Shown here piece after piece: positions 33,641-41,630 of a stretch of 64,000 nucleotides of DNA. The translations under genes and the position numbers were made by a program. Within the stretch, counting starts at the first letter, position 1, and every line of letters starts with the position of its first letter. Source of the stretch: CAWARU01 sp963784575 (GTDB lineage: Bacteria > Pseudomonadota > Gammaproteobacteria > UBA6186 > Azoamicaceae); NCBI GenBank assembly GCA_963784575.1, contig CAWARU010000001.1:620001-684000 (forward strand), written 5' to 3'. Below the pieces are notes generated by a model, which saw only the letters and a list, made by a program, of their open reading frames with translations, had not been told where the DNA came from and searched no databases.

Positions 33641-34671
33641 CCTTGATGTTTTTCTGCAGCACTGGACACAGCAGTTTTAGAAGCTTCTAGTTTCGAATGG
33701 TTTTTCAGCGGAATTCCTCGGCGGCTTAATTCGGCTTTAATAGAGGCAATTGATTCTAAAGCAGCTTGTTTCCCCTTCTCATACATACGATCATTATACT
33801 GATCATCAAAGGTACCATAGCCAACCAGGTCTGGATGGATGGTGATCTCAGCGCGAGTGGATTGCATGCGAGAGAGTTCATAGAAAGAAATATTCATGGC
33901 TCGATAGATGAGTTCAAATGCATTCTTGAGCTCTGCTCTACTCGGTGGGGTACTAATATCAACTGCGATAACCATCTCGGGTTTGAATAAGCGCGCTACT
34001 TGTACGGGTACGGGTGCTACGACGCCTCCATCAATCAGAGTTTGCTGATAGATGGAAACAGGGGCGAAAAGCGGCGGCAAGGCAGAGGAAGCATGTACTG
34101 CAGGAGCTACGGGACCGCTGCGCAGCATGATGATGTGATTATTGTCCACATTGGTGGCTACCGCAATCAATGGAATTTTTAACTCATTAAAATTCCTGGC
34201 CCGCATGTGTTTAACCATATAATTTTCCAAAGCATTGCCTTGAATAGGACCTGTGAGACTTACAACAGCTTGAAGCAAAGCTTTAAATGAGGTATCCAGC
34301 AAATCTTCTTTTTTCAGATTAATCACTTTTTGTTTTACTGCGGCGATATTTGGATTATCAGCATAAAGAGCTCCCATGAAACTACCGGCACTCGATCCGA
34401 CAATCAAATCAATTGGGATGCCTTCTTTTTCTAATACTTCGAGCACACCCAAATGCGCCAATCCCCGGGAGCCGCCCGCGCCTAATACTAGGGCTACTTT
34501 GACATCACGCAAGGGGGCTGGTTTTGGCGCCGTATGAGGGACATCCACGCGTTGTTGTCTGATGGGTATTGAGCATGCTGTTAAAGTTAGGCCAAATAGG
34601 CTGAGAATGATGATTTTATTGATTTTATAAATAGATAGCCTATTTATCTTGTATACCTTGCATAAATTCAT
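33637..34671 (-). CDS. Patatin-like phospholipase lipoprotein
   Basis: This patatin/RssA-family protein has the oxyanion loop GAGGSRGLAHLG, the nucleophile elbow IVGSSAGSF with catalytic Ser, and the catalytic Asp in IDGGVVAPVPV. The N-terminus carries a lipobox (LFGLTLTAC), so it is probably anchored by lipid in the periplasm or outer membrane. I chose the ATG at 34671, which follows AAGGGATAT; in-frame ATG codons at 34692 and 34791 are alternatives, and the segment between them is a 21-bp tandem repeat. Patatins hydrolyse acyl chains of phospholipids, and some homologues are virulence factors. Its stop overlaps the stop of the convergent fic gene by 4 bp. Confidence 0.88.
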   Translation of the reverse strand: MNLCKVYKINRLSIYKINKIIILSLFGLTLTACSIPIRQQRVDVPHTAPKPAPLRDVKVALVLGAGGSRGLAHLGVLEVLEKEGIPIDLIVGSSAGSFMGALYADNPNIAAVKQKVINLKKEDLLDTSFKALLQAVVSLTGPIQGNALENYMVKHMRARNFNELKIPLIAVATNVDNNHIIMLRSGPVAPAVHASSALPPLFAPVSIYQQTLIDGGVVAPVPVQVARLFKPEMVIAVDISTPPSRAELKNAFELIYRAMNISFYELSRMQSTRAEITIHPDLVGYGTFDDQYNDRMYEKGKQAALESIASIKAELSRRGIPLKNHSKLEASKTAVSSAAEKHQG

Positions 34672-34720
34672 ATATCCCTTGCATAAATTCATGTAAACTT
34701 TGCATAAATTTGTGTATAAA
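34658..34720. repeat. 21-bp tandem repeat at patatin gene start
   Basis: Three copies of a 21-bp unit starting TTGCATAAATT (34658, 34679, 34700) encode N-L-C-K-x-Y-M/K on the minus strand and supply several in-frame ATG codons. Being a multiple of three, changes in copy number would alter the leader length or choice of start without breaking the frame. Confidence 0.65.
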
Positions 34721-34880
34721 TTTGGATTTCTCGTATATCTCGGACATCGTTGATATCCTGGATATCTGTATTGCTTTCTATTCTCTTTCATGGTATAGTT
34801 TACCCTTTTATAAGCTAGCTAGCTGTTGATCTAAGTTTTATTTTGGTTTTTATTTAACATCAGTAGATTAATTCAGTACT

Positions 34881-35636
34881 ATGGCCCAATTAACACAAAG
34901 ATACATTCTAAAATGGTCTAAAAAAATCACTCCTAAGGTAATGCATCTCGCATTTACTCTTGAAGATGAAGCTCCGCTTAATTTTAAAGCGGGACAGTTC
35001 ATCACTTTACATATTCAATCGCCTACAGACAATAGCAAGATTTTACATCGAAGTTATAGCATTGCCAATGTGCCTGGAAAAAACAATGTTATTGAGATTG
35101 CTTGCTCTTATGTGGAAGGGGGTATAGCCACTCAATTTCTTTTCAATTTGAAACCAGGTGAAGCGGTGAATGCCAGCGGCCCTTATGGCTTATTTATTCT
35201 TAAAGATGAAACCCCTTCTCGTTATGTACTCGTTGCAACCGGCACCGGGGTCACGCCTTATCGCTCAATGTTGGATGAATTGCAAAACAGGTTGACAGCT
35301 ACGCCATCCCTTGAAGCGCATGTATTATTGGGAGTTCGAAACCAAGAAGACTTGCTTTTTGCCCATGATTTCATTCAATTCGCAGATAAACAGCCCAATT
35401 TCAAATTCTGGGCCTTTTATAGCCGTGAAGCAGACAAAGATGCCGCCATCCTAAAGCCTTATGAACGTAAAGGCCATGTTCAAGATATCTTTCCAGATCT
35501 GAAGCTTGATCCCCTAAAAGATCTTATTTATCTTTGTGGCAATCCGAATATGATTGATCAGGCGTTTAATTCGCTGACTGCAATTGGGTTTGACAGGAAG
35601 AGCATACGCCGCGAAAAATACCTTTTTGCTCACTAG
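34881..35636 (+). CDS. fpr: Ferredoxin/flavodoxin-NADP+ reductase
   Basis: The 251-residue product has the FAD-binding motif HRSYSIAN with the preceding FKAGQFITLHI strand, the phosphate-binding ATGTGVTPYRSM loop and the NADP-binding LCGNPNMIDQ segment. Size and motifs fit the bacterial Fpr class, which passes electrons between NADPH and ferredoxin or flavodoxin for Fe-S cluster assembly, radical enzymes and oxidative stress. The C-terminus (REKYLFAH) has the aromatic Tyr-Leu-Phe region that covers the flavin in many members. It lies alone between the patatin gene and a structured repeat. Confidence 0.85.
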   Translation: MAQLTQRYILKWSKKITPKVMHLAFTLEDEAPLNFKAGQFITLHIQSPTDNSKILHRSYSIANVPGKNNVIEIACSYVEGGIATQFLFNLKPGEAVNASGPYGLFILKDETPSRYVLVATGTGVTPYRSMLDELQNRLTATPSLEAHVLLGVRNQEDLLFAHDFIQFADKQPNFKFWAFYSREADKDAAILKPYERKGHVQDIFPDLKLDPLKDLIYLCGNPNMIDQAFNSLTAIGFDRKSIRREKYLFAH

Positions 35637-35642
35637 CGTTAT

Positions 35643-35837
35643 CACACTGCCTTGGAACGCCCAACTTTGGGCAATCTCGCATTAAAAATTAAACAAAAAC
35701 TGCTCATTTACGAATTTGTAAACTCCGCTTTTTTGTTAAATTTTTAATGCGACGTGGATTCGCGCCATCCATGGCGCTGACTCTCCGCGCGCACCAGTAG
35801 GTGCGTCCAAAACGGCTGTCCTGCCGTTTTGTGCCTC
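35643..35837. repeat. Structured 195-bp dispersed repeat, copy 1
   Basis: This intergenic unit has an inverted, roughly 80% identical copy at 39261-39455 (estimated by eye). It contains several hairpins: a long stem CGCATTAAAAATT with its complement around 35678-35756 enclosing TTTAC/GTAAA; a GCGCCATCCATGGCGC palindrome; CGCACC/GGTGCG; and AAAACGGC/GCCGTTTT. Stem positions that differ between the copies change in pairs, so the fold appears to be conserved. The rest of the fpr to 36117 gap shows nothing else of note. Confidence 0.75.
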
Positions 35838-35916
35838 AAAGTCTTCCCGTTTTTGACTACATTTAAGCGGGAGACCTGGAACTATTTCGCTCATCACCAA
35901 GCGTAAACATTAAAAG

Positions 35917-36117
35917 CTAACATTTTTCTGAAAATACTCGGCAAGCTAGTGTATTAAGACGGAGCAAGTCATTAAATAAATCGATAGTATGTGAATGCGA
36001 ATTTTGTTGATTCTGCCTGCCCTCGCTCTCAAGAAAACTCGTGTATCCCCTCTTTTTTTGCAAGGAAGAATCGAGTGCAGTTAATTCTTTGAGGTGTGAT
36101 AATACAGTATTTTTCAT
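35917..36117 (-). CDS. Small hypothetical protein
   Basis: From the ATG at 36117 this frame gives 66 residues (MKNTVLSHLKELTALDSSLQ at the start), with a soluble helical composition and a Cys near each end of the last 15 residues. It lies 67 bp downstream of the PAPS-reductase-like gene on the same strand. The coding look is fair, but I know no family and the ribosome site is weak. Confidence 0.35.
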   Translation of the reverse strand: MKNTVLSHLKELTALDSSLQKKRGYTSFLESEGRQNQQNSHSHTIDLFNDLLRLNTLACRVFSEKC

Positions 36118-36183
36118 AGCCTTATAATACCACATTTACTCATTATATACAATAAATACAATTGATAATACCCAATTGAAACT

Positions 36184-37032
36184 TTATAATCCACAACCAA
36201 AATGATTGCCGCAGCCTCGATAAAAGCGGGCTTGATGTTGATTATTTTCATTTACAGAACAAGATCTAGAACACATTCTCGCATATTCAACCCATTCTGA
36301 AATACTTTTACGGGCACCAAATTCATGTTCCGCAAAAAAAGGCGCCGCTAATTCTTGTTCTAATGCTACTACTTTTTTGATATCTTGATCTTTTAGTGAT
36401 GCCAGCTCGTGTAGAGTGCTATTAACACAGGGATGACATTCCAAACTACGATGATAGTGCGGACTGATACCTGCACGTTTTAATAATTCATCTCTATTTT
36501 CATCGCTACAATTGACTAAAGGATGCCAAACACTCCGAAAATTATGATGTTCGGAAGACTGAATCCACTCTGGAATTTCTTGTTTTGGTGCTGCTGCTTT
36601 TCGCTTTGCCATTATCATGAGAGCTTCGGAATTCAAATCAATTTTATCGAGCCAATCTAATAAAGGTAAGGCTTTTAATATACCAGTACACCATTGAAAC
36701 TTTGAACATGGAAAACTGCCTCTGCCACGCACAGCGTCTTGAAAAGAAATCGCTGCTTTTAGATGTACCACCTCAAATTGCAAGGATTTTGCATGCTGTG
36801 CACCTAAAACGATACGCTCCGCCCAATCAATGCTTGCAAATCCGGTATCAATATAAGCTACAATGATATTGCGTAAACCAGCTTCAAATGCCCACTGCGT
36901 AAGTGCAATAGAATCATCACCATAATTGCTTTGAATAATGCAGAGGCGATTAGATTCAAGGATAGCATCCAAGGTCACAAGGATCCCTTCGGCAGTTATT
37001 GCATCGAGTTTAGCCAATAAGCTACTCCACAA
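36184..37032 (-). CDS. PAPS-reductase-family protein (sulphonucleotide reductase-like)
   Basis: The 282-residue product has an ATP-pyrophosphatase-type core (IIQSNYGDDSIALTQWAFEA, then VAYIDTGFASIDWAE) and a later substrate region RGRGSFPCSKFQWCTG. Further cysteines (LECHPC) could bind an Fe-S cluster with CSKFQWC. The pattern is that of phosphoadenosine phosphosulphate reductase relatives, but the usual SFSGG loop is changed to SNYGD, so it may act on another nucleotide or tRNA rather than in sulphate assimilation. No other sulphur-assimilation gene is nearby. It starts with TTG at 37032 and overlaps a tiny membrane-protein gene. Confidence 0.65.
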   Translation of the reverse strand: MWSSLLAKLDAITAEGILVTLDAILESNRLCIIQSNYGDDSIALTQWAFEAGLRNIIVAYIDTGFASIDWAERIVLGAQHAKSLQFEVVHLKAAISFQDAVRGRGSFPCSKFQWCTGILKALPLLDWLDKIDLNSEALMIMAKRKAAAPKQEIPEWIQSSEHHNFRSVWHPLVNCSDENRDELLKRAGISPHYHRSLECHPCVNSTLHELASLKDQDIKKVVALEQELAAPFFAEHEFGARKSISEWVEYARMCSRSCSVNENNQHQARFYRGCGNHFGCGL

Positions 37033-37106
37033 ATTATTAAAGTAATAATAATAACAGCAGCGATGCCATCCATCGCATCGTTTGATAATCCTTGTTTGTT
37101 TGACAT
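36996..37106 (-). CDS. Tiny membrane protein (36 residues)
   Basis: A 36-codon frame starts at ATG 37106, eight bases after GAGGA, and ends at TAA 36996-36998, overlapping the start of the PAPS-reductase-like gene by 37 bp. It encodes a polar start (MSNKQGLSNDAMDG) and one transmembrane helix (IAAVIIITLIICGVAYWLNS). The good ribosome site, clean membrane helix and overlap suggest a real gene, probably translationally coupled to its neighbour. Confidence 0.55.
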   Translation of the reverse strand: MSNKQGLSNDAMDGIAAVIIITLIICGVAYWLNSMQ

Positions 37107-37136
37107 CAAATCATCCTCATTTAAAATGTTCTCATT

Positions 37137-37343
37137 TTAAAAAGATTCCCAGATTTTACTCTCTGATTTTCTGACAGGGTTGTCGCGCAAGTAAAAAATT
37201 TCGGCATATTGTGCTTCTTCCGCTCTTCTCGAAATAGAGCTTGCCTCTGGTTTTTTATCAAATTCCATCAGAAATCAATCTATTTCACTGATATAATTTT
37301 TTTCTAATGGCTTACGTCGGAATAAATTGCTCAGAAATCCCAT
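37137..37343 (-). pseudogene. Small conserved-looking gene after nfuA, interrupted by in-frame TGA
   Basis: The frame begins at ATG 37343, overlapping the nfuA stop (TAATG), and reads MGFLSNLFRRKPLEKNYISE-ID before TGA at 37275-37277. It then continues in the same frame with FLMEFDKKPEASSISRRAEE and ends in ESKIWESF at TAA 37137-37139. The two parts read as one ~68-residue protein with a hydrophobic/basic start, an S-E-I-D-x-FL-x-EFD helix, an LRDNP motif and an acidic IW-ESF end, a layout I associate with small gammaproteobacterial proteins. The TGA is therefore probably a nonsense change. Translation restart at the Met after the TGA is possible but has no ribosome site. Confidence 0.6.
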
Positions 37344-37990
37344 TAAACCTCACCCTCCTGGTTTTGCTTAGAATCAATTTTCGAAGCACAGGCAGAAGCA
37401 TAATAAGGATTCTCCCCGAGCTCATAATCTGTACTGTCCCTGATTTCTTCAATTTCAGGAAACTTTTCTTTTAGGGTTTTTTCAATGCCATGTTTCAATG
37501 TGACATTTACCATACCGCAACCCTGGCAGCCGCCACCAAAGCGCAAAATAATAATTTTATCTTGCAAAATATCTACTAAACTTACCCTGCCCCCATGACC
37601 TGCCAAACCCGGATTGATTTCGCTATCCAAAACATAGCGCACTCTTTCACTCAAGGGACTGTCATTTGCAGGTTTTCGGCCTTTTAAATTGGGTGCTGTG
37701 ATGGAGAGCTGACCGCCAGCCTCATCATCTTCATAGTCTATAATTGCTTTTTCGAGAGCTTCTATGGATGTCTCATCCACAAAAAGAAGAAAATCTTCCC
37801 CCTCCAATTTCATAGTTTGATCGGAAGGTTCTTCTTCTCCAGCAGGACAGAACGTCACTCCGATATTGGCATGGACAGTTCCGGGATTTTCCGCGCTTAT
37901 TCGAATATTCATATCTGGTACATTTTCTTTTTGTATCAGTTTCCGAAAATGCTGTTTCGCGATGTCTGTTACTGTTAAATTGATAGCCAT
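37343..37990 (-). CDS. nfuA: Fe-S cluster biogenesis/delivery protein NfuA
   Basis: The product has the two NfuA domains: an N-terminal degenerate A-type scaffold domain (NLTVTDIAKQHFRKLIQ to LSITAPNLKGRKP) and a C-terminal Nfu domain with the cluster-binding CxxC in LRFGGGCQGCGMVNVTLKHG. NfuA binds a 4Fe-4S cluster at the dimer interface and hands it to client enzymes, mainly under stress or low iron. I chose the ATG at 37990 (MAINLTVTD) over one 18 bases upstream because it matches the family N-terminus. The stop overlaps the start of the small gene downstream. Confidence 0.93.
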   Translation of the reverse strand: MAINLTVTDIAKQHFRKLIQKENVPDMNIRISAENPGTVHANIGVTFCPAGEEEPSDQTMKLEGEDFLLFVDETSIEALEKAIIDYEDDEAGGQLSITAPNLKGRKPANDSPLSERVRYVLDSEINPGLAGHGGRVSLVDILQDKIIILRFGGGCQGCGMVNVTLKHGIEKTLKEKFPEIEEIRDSTDYELGENPYYASACASKIDSKQNQEGEV

Positions 37991-38254
37991 AATGCTTCCT
38001 AATCTCAACTAGAACCTTATCTTAATTTATCAAATTTCCGCGCTGCTAGCTAGTAGCTGTGATAGCTAATCATAGCTCCTCATGGCTCATCACTTGAAGA
38101 AACATACGAATTGTCGTAATGTATAAACAATGGGCCTAAACTGTTGTAATGTATAGCATGGCATAGGATTACGTAATAGATTTTTATCGTTTTCTAACAA
38201 TTTTCTCATCTTGAAATATTAAGGGACTGTAAGAGAATACAGTATACTCGCACT

Positions 38255-38443
38255 ATGATCGATAATCGAATCTTGGACTTTAATACCCAAGCGGAACAAT
38301 TATTAGATATTATTGAATCCCGATTAAATGTCGGAAACCGAGACGCTGCGCTTCAATATCTTATTTTTAAGTTTAAAAGTCTCTACGAACAAGGGGTTGC
38401 AAATGGCCGGCTCTATGAACGAGAAGGTGTGTATCCCTATTAA
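38255..38443 (+). CDS. Small hypothetical protein (62 residues)
   Basis: The product is acidic and helical, with QAEQLLDIIESRLNVGNRDA forming a likely amphipathic helix and a C-terminal LYEREGVYPY. It has no membrane span. A plausible -10 (TATACT) lies just upstream at about 38241-38246. The frame has good coding character and stands alone divergent from nfuA. Function unknown. Confidence 0.6.
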   Translation: MIDNRILDFNTQAEQLLDIIESRLNVGNRDAALQYLIFKFKSLYEQGVANGRLYEREGVYPY

Positions 38444-38670
38444 TTAACCACATAAATAACAACATAAATAAAAAGTATGTTGATTAACTCATTTTTCACT
38501 TCTGTATCGCCCGTAAGTGAACATGCGTGTATTTGACTATTGCAATTTCTTTCATTTTTACAGTATAATCGCAATCAAGAATAGTGGCTTTAACAAGTAA
38601 TTAAGAAAGAGACAACATATATAGTAACTTTGTAACTGATTCCAGGTCTCCTATTAGGATAGAGATAATC

Positions 38671-38976
38671 ATGGCAAAACCCTTGTTATTTATGGCTGAA
38701 GGTTCATCAAGCGGCGATACGCTTTACGGCTTGAGCAAAACCTCTACACCAAGAGAAATTCTGCTCTCAAAAGACGCAGCAATCATTGCAGATGATGTTA
38801 ATTTCTTGTTTGAATATGCTCAAAGTGTATCCTTAAATACAATGTTGAATCCCAAGGATATACAAAAATTTGATGCCGAAATTTTCAAGCAAATGGAAAT
38901 TGCCTTAGAACAAGGTAAAGCCCTCAGTTTAGGAATAGAAGCTAGCTCATTCCGTTATAAGCCAAATCGAAGTTAA
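38671..38976 (+). CDS. Hypothetical protein (101 residues)
   Basis: The product starts MAKPLLFMAEGSSSGDTLYG and continues as a mixed helical protein with no signal peptide or membrane span; the middle (NTMLNPKDIQKFDAEIFKQM) is a likely helix. It ends in a basic RYKPNRS stretch. A moderate ribosome site (GGATAGAGATA) precedes the ATG. I recognise no family. Confidence 0.55.
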   Translation: MAKPLLFMAEGSSSGDTLYGLSKTSTPREILLSKDAAIIADDVNFLFEYAQSVSLNTMLNPKDIQKFDAEIFKQMEIALEQGKALSLGIEASSFRYKPNRS

Positions 38977-39260
38977 TCACTTTAGTTCTAGAGAGCTGGT
39001 ATGGTTTCAGGTTCCTAGGGAAAAATAATAATTATAATTTAGTTTTATAACTACAATTAAGTATTAATAAATGGAATAATTGCGTATTTCAATATTATGA
39101 TTAAGTAATTATTTTTGAATAGTCTGAAGATATGTTAAAGTTACACTAATAAAGTAACTGTTCAGGCACAGGAGTTATCTAATAAAAATTATATGCAGTA
39201 ACACAATAGAATGTAACTGTTCAAGCATGGGACACTAAGTATGGAAAAACGTCCAGATTT

Positions 39261-39455
39261 TAGGCACAAAACGGCAGGACAGCCGTTTTGGACGCACCTA
39301 CTGGTGCGCCCGGAGGGTGAGCGCCATGGATGGAGCGAATCCACGTCGCTTTAAAAAATTAACAAAATAGCGGAGTTTACAAATAGTAAAATGAGCAAAT
39401 TTTGTTAATTTTTTAAAGCGAGATTGCCACAAGATGGGCGTTCAAGGGCAGTGCG
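39261..39455. repeat. Structured 195-bp dispersed repeat, copy 2 (inverted)
   Basis: Inverted relative to the copy at 35643-35837, with the same order of hairpins: AAAACGGC/GCCGTTTT, CGCACC/GGTGCG, the ATGGAT palindrome and the long AT-rich stem. In the long stem, CGCATTAAAAA of copy 1 is CGCTTTAAAAA here (read on the minus strand), and the partner strand changes to match. The remaining gap sequence (38977-39260 and 39456-39530) is AT-rich; 39166-39236 contains a loose duplication of a GTAACTGTTCA-like phrase. Confidence 0.75.
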
Positions 39456-39530
39456 TGCACGGTTGCAATAGAGTCTAATGAAAAATCAGGAGCAATCTAA
39501 TGGCAATAGTAGTAGTAGATAAGCATTCTA

Positions 39531-41606
39531 ATGGCATCCAAGAACAGAATCCAAGTACAAGTAGTTCCCCCTGGACAAACCCCTGCAATTCATCAATCTG
39601 CAATTCATCAAACAGATGGAAAACGACAAGAACTCAGCGTTGCAGAAAAGGCGAGACAGGACAGATTAAGAAAATTCACCAACAGTGATTGGTGTCTCAA
39701 ACCGGATGAATCGGACAGTGATACCGAAACCGAAGTAGTGGAACAGGAAGTAGAAGATCAAGAGGAAGAGGAAACGAAAGAAGGGCTAGATGTTCATGCT
39801 GGGAAAGGAAAATCTACTCACGGTAAAGATGAATTTACCCGTGACAAAGAGGGTGTTCCTGATCATGATGGAGAGGAAGAATTCGCTGATGAAATAGAAG
39901 GAAAAGCTGCTCACGAAATACAAAGAGAATCTGTTCACGATAAAGAAGGAGAATCTGCCCCATATAAAGATGAAGCGATCAAAAAATTGCAAAAAAGTGT
40001 TGAAAAAGATCCATCCTTAAAAAGCCCCGTAGAAAATAAACCACCACAATCATCAGTACTCTTCGGCAGCCCGCAACACAGAACTGAAGTCCCGAGTAAA
40101 ATAATACCTACCCTGGCAGAGAGATCTCCAGTCGCGACTAAATCCTTCCAAAGTATGGTTGACACAACACCTCCACAAAACACACTCGAAGATGATATTT
40201 CCGTAGCGATACCCGATGTGAAAAAATTTACCACACAAGATTTAATTCAACAATTATCCCTTGAAATGAAATCCGTCATGGAAACAGGTAAAATATCCAT
40301 AAAAATTCTTAAAATACAGAACACCCTATTGCTCGTCAATGAATATATGCAGAGACTCCTCGCAAATCGCAGAGATATACAAGAAAAATTGTTACAATTG
40401 AAGGAAACAGATAAGCAAACTACATGCAAGAAAAAGTTTGATGATCTTGATATTAAAAAAACTGAAATTAAAAAACGTTTTGATGATATGCAAGCAAATC
40501 TTAGTAGTTACACACCAAACCAGTCAAGACAGATAGATACTCTCTTCAATGAATTTCATCTCACCACATACGAATGGTTAATCGCAAAAACTGAATTGGA
40601 AAATGTAAACAAAGAATTGATTGAGCTGCCTCAAAAACTCAATCTTTATAAACAAGAACTGGCAAATATCAAGAAGACTGAAACCCTTTATCAAAAGATG
40701 CTGCAAACAACAGAAAATGTATATAAAGTAACACTCTTCAAGGACTCCTGTTCCGATTTACTTGATGATATTAATGAAGATCTTCTCTCCATCGCTGAAA
40801 TAGAAGCAAGATTGGCAGTTTTTTTGGAAGACAAATATTTTGTTTCTTGGTTAATGGAGATCACAGAAAACGGAACCGTTATTGATGTTTGCCCAAACAT
40901 TTCAGAGGAAACAAAGCAGTCTATCGAACAATATTGTGTTTTATCGATCAGAGACTTCAAGGAGCATCAGCTGGTTATTAATGGTATTCTTCATAATCTC
41001 ACTCAGTGGCAAACACAATACAATGAATTGCTTAATGAAAAAAGAGGCTTGCCCACTGTTTCACTTTTTAAAACGCAAACTATAAAAAGTGACATTACGA
41101 CAATGCTGAATGACATTGATAGAAATTTAACGGTGATTAGCAATATTATGCCTGAGCTTTCTAAAGCAATTATTAAGTTAAAAAATATTGAAAAAGTCAT
41201 CGCACCATTAAATAAAATTCTTCTCGATGTTGATAAAAGCCATACGGTGGAAGAGGGAGAGGAAGATTCAGACGATGATGCCACGAATACAGCAGAGGGA
41301 CAATCTATGTCGGGCTTTCTAAGATCTCTCGATAGCAAAATTATTGAAGACATGGGTTTATTACGGGATCATTACTATAAAGTAATGGGAGAACATAGGG
41401 AATCCGAGCTACGGCAGAAATTCAGACTCATAAAATTTGCTAGCTCAATGATAGAAATTCCCTCGCATGGTCCGATAGGTCCCAAGGCCGAGGAGGAAGT
41501 CGAATATTTAACTTTTACTACGTTCAGAAAACAATTAAATAAAGAAAATCCTGAGCCAATTGCCAAGAGTATCACACCCGATCACTCTCTGCGTACCTTT
41601 AGATAG
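39531..41606 (+). CDS. Large coiled-coil protein with acidic repeats and RTFR tail, putative effector
   Basis: The 691-residue product begins with a short polar leader and an acidic low-complexity region (about 60-150) with repeated H-D/G-K-E/D-G-E-style units encoded by related DNA. Residues 225-560 form long helices with heptad character (several Leu/Ile-rich coiled coils). A second acidic cluster (EEGEEDSDDD, about 577-586) is followed by a helical end and the tail SLRTFR with Phe second from last. The start is uncertain: the only strong ribosome site (AGGAGC) precedes an ATG at 39500 in another frame, so the true N-terminus may involve a frameshift. No enzyme motif is seen; a scaffold-like effector is plausible. 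Confidence 0.65.
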   Translation: MASKNRIQVQVVPPGQTPAIHQSAIHQTDGKRQELSVAEKARQDRLRKFTNSDWCLKPDESDSDTETEVVEQEVEDQEEEETKEGLDVHAGKGKSTHGKDEFTRDKEGVPDHDGEEEFADEIEGKAAHEIQRESVHDKEGESAPYKDEAIKKLQKSVEKDPSLKSPVENKPPQSSVLFGSPQHRTEVPSKIIPTLAERSPVATKSFQSMVDTTPPQNTLEDDISVAIPDVKKFTTQDLIQQLSLEMKSVMETGKISIKILKIQNTLLLVNEYMQRLLANRRDIQEKLLQLKETDKQTTCKKKFDDLDIKKTEIKKRFDDMQANLSSYTPNQSRQIDTLFNEFHLTTYEWLIAKTELENVNKELIELPQKLNLYKQELANIKKTETLYQKMLQTTENVYKVTLFKDSCSDLLDDINEDLLSIAEIEARLAVFLEDKYFVSWLMEITENGTVIDVCPNISEETKQSIEQYCVLSIRDFKEHQLVINGILHNLTQWQTQYNELLNEKRGLPTVSLFKTQTIKSDITTMLNDIDRNLTVISNIMPELSKAIIKLKNIEKVIAPLNKILLDVDKSHTVEEGEEDSDDDATNTAEGQSMSGFLRSLDSKIIEDMGLLRDHYYKVMGEHRESELRQKFRLIKFASSMIEIPSHGPIGPKAEEEVEYLTFTTFRKQLNKENPEPIAKSITPDHSLRTFR

Positions 41607-41630
41607 GGAATGAGAGATAGCGAAAGGTTG

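Noticed and set aside
37275..37277. Genome-wide recoding of TGA as Trp or selenocysteine
   Set aside because: TGA serves as a normal stop elsewhere (after QKFE at 5220), Trp is encoded by TGG throughout, and no SECIS-like element or Cys/Sec context is seen.
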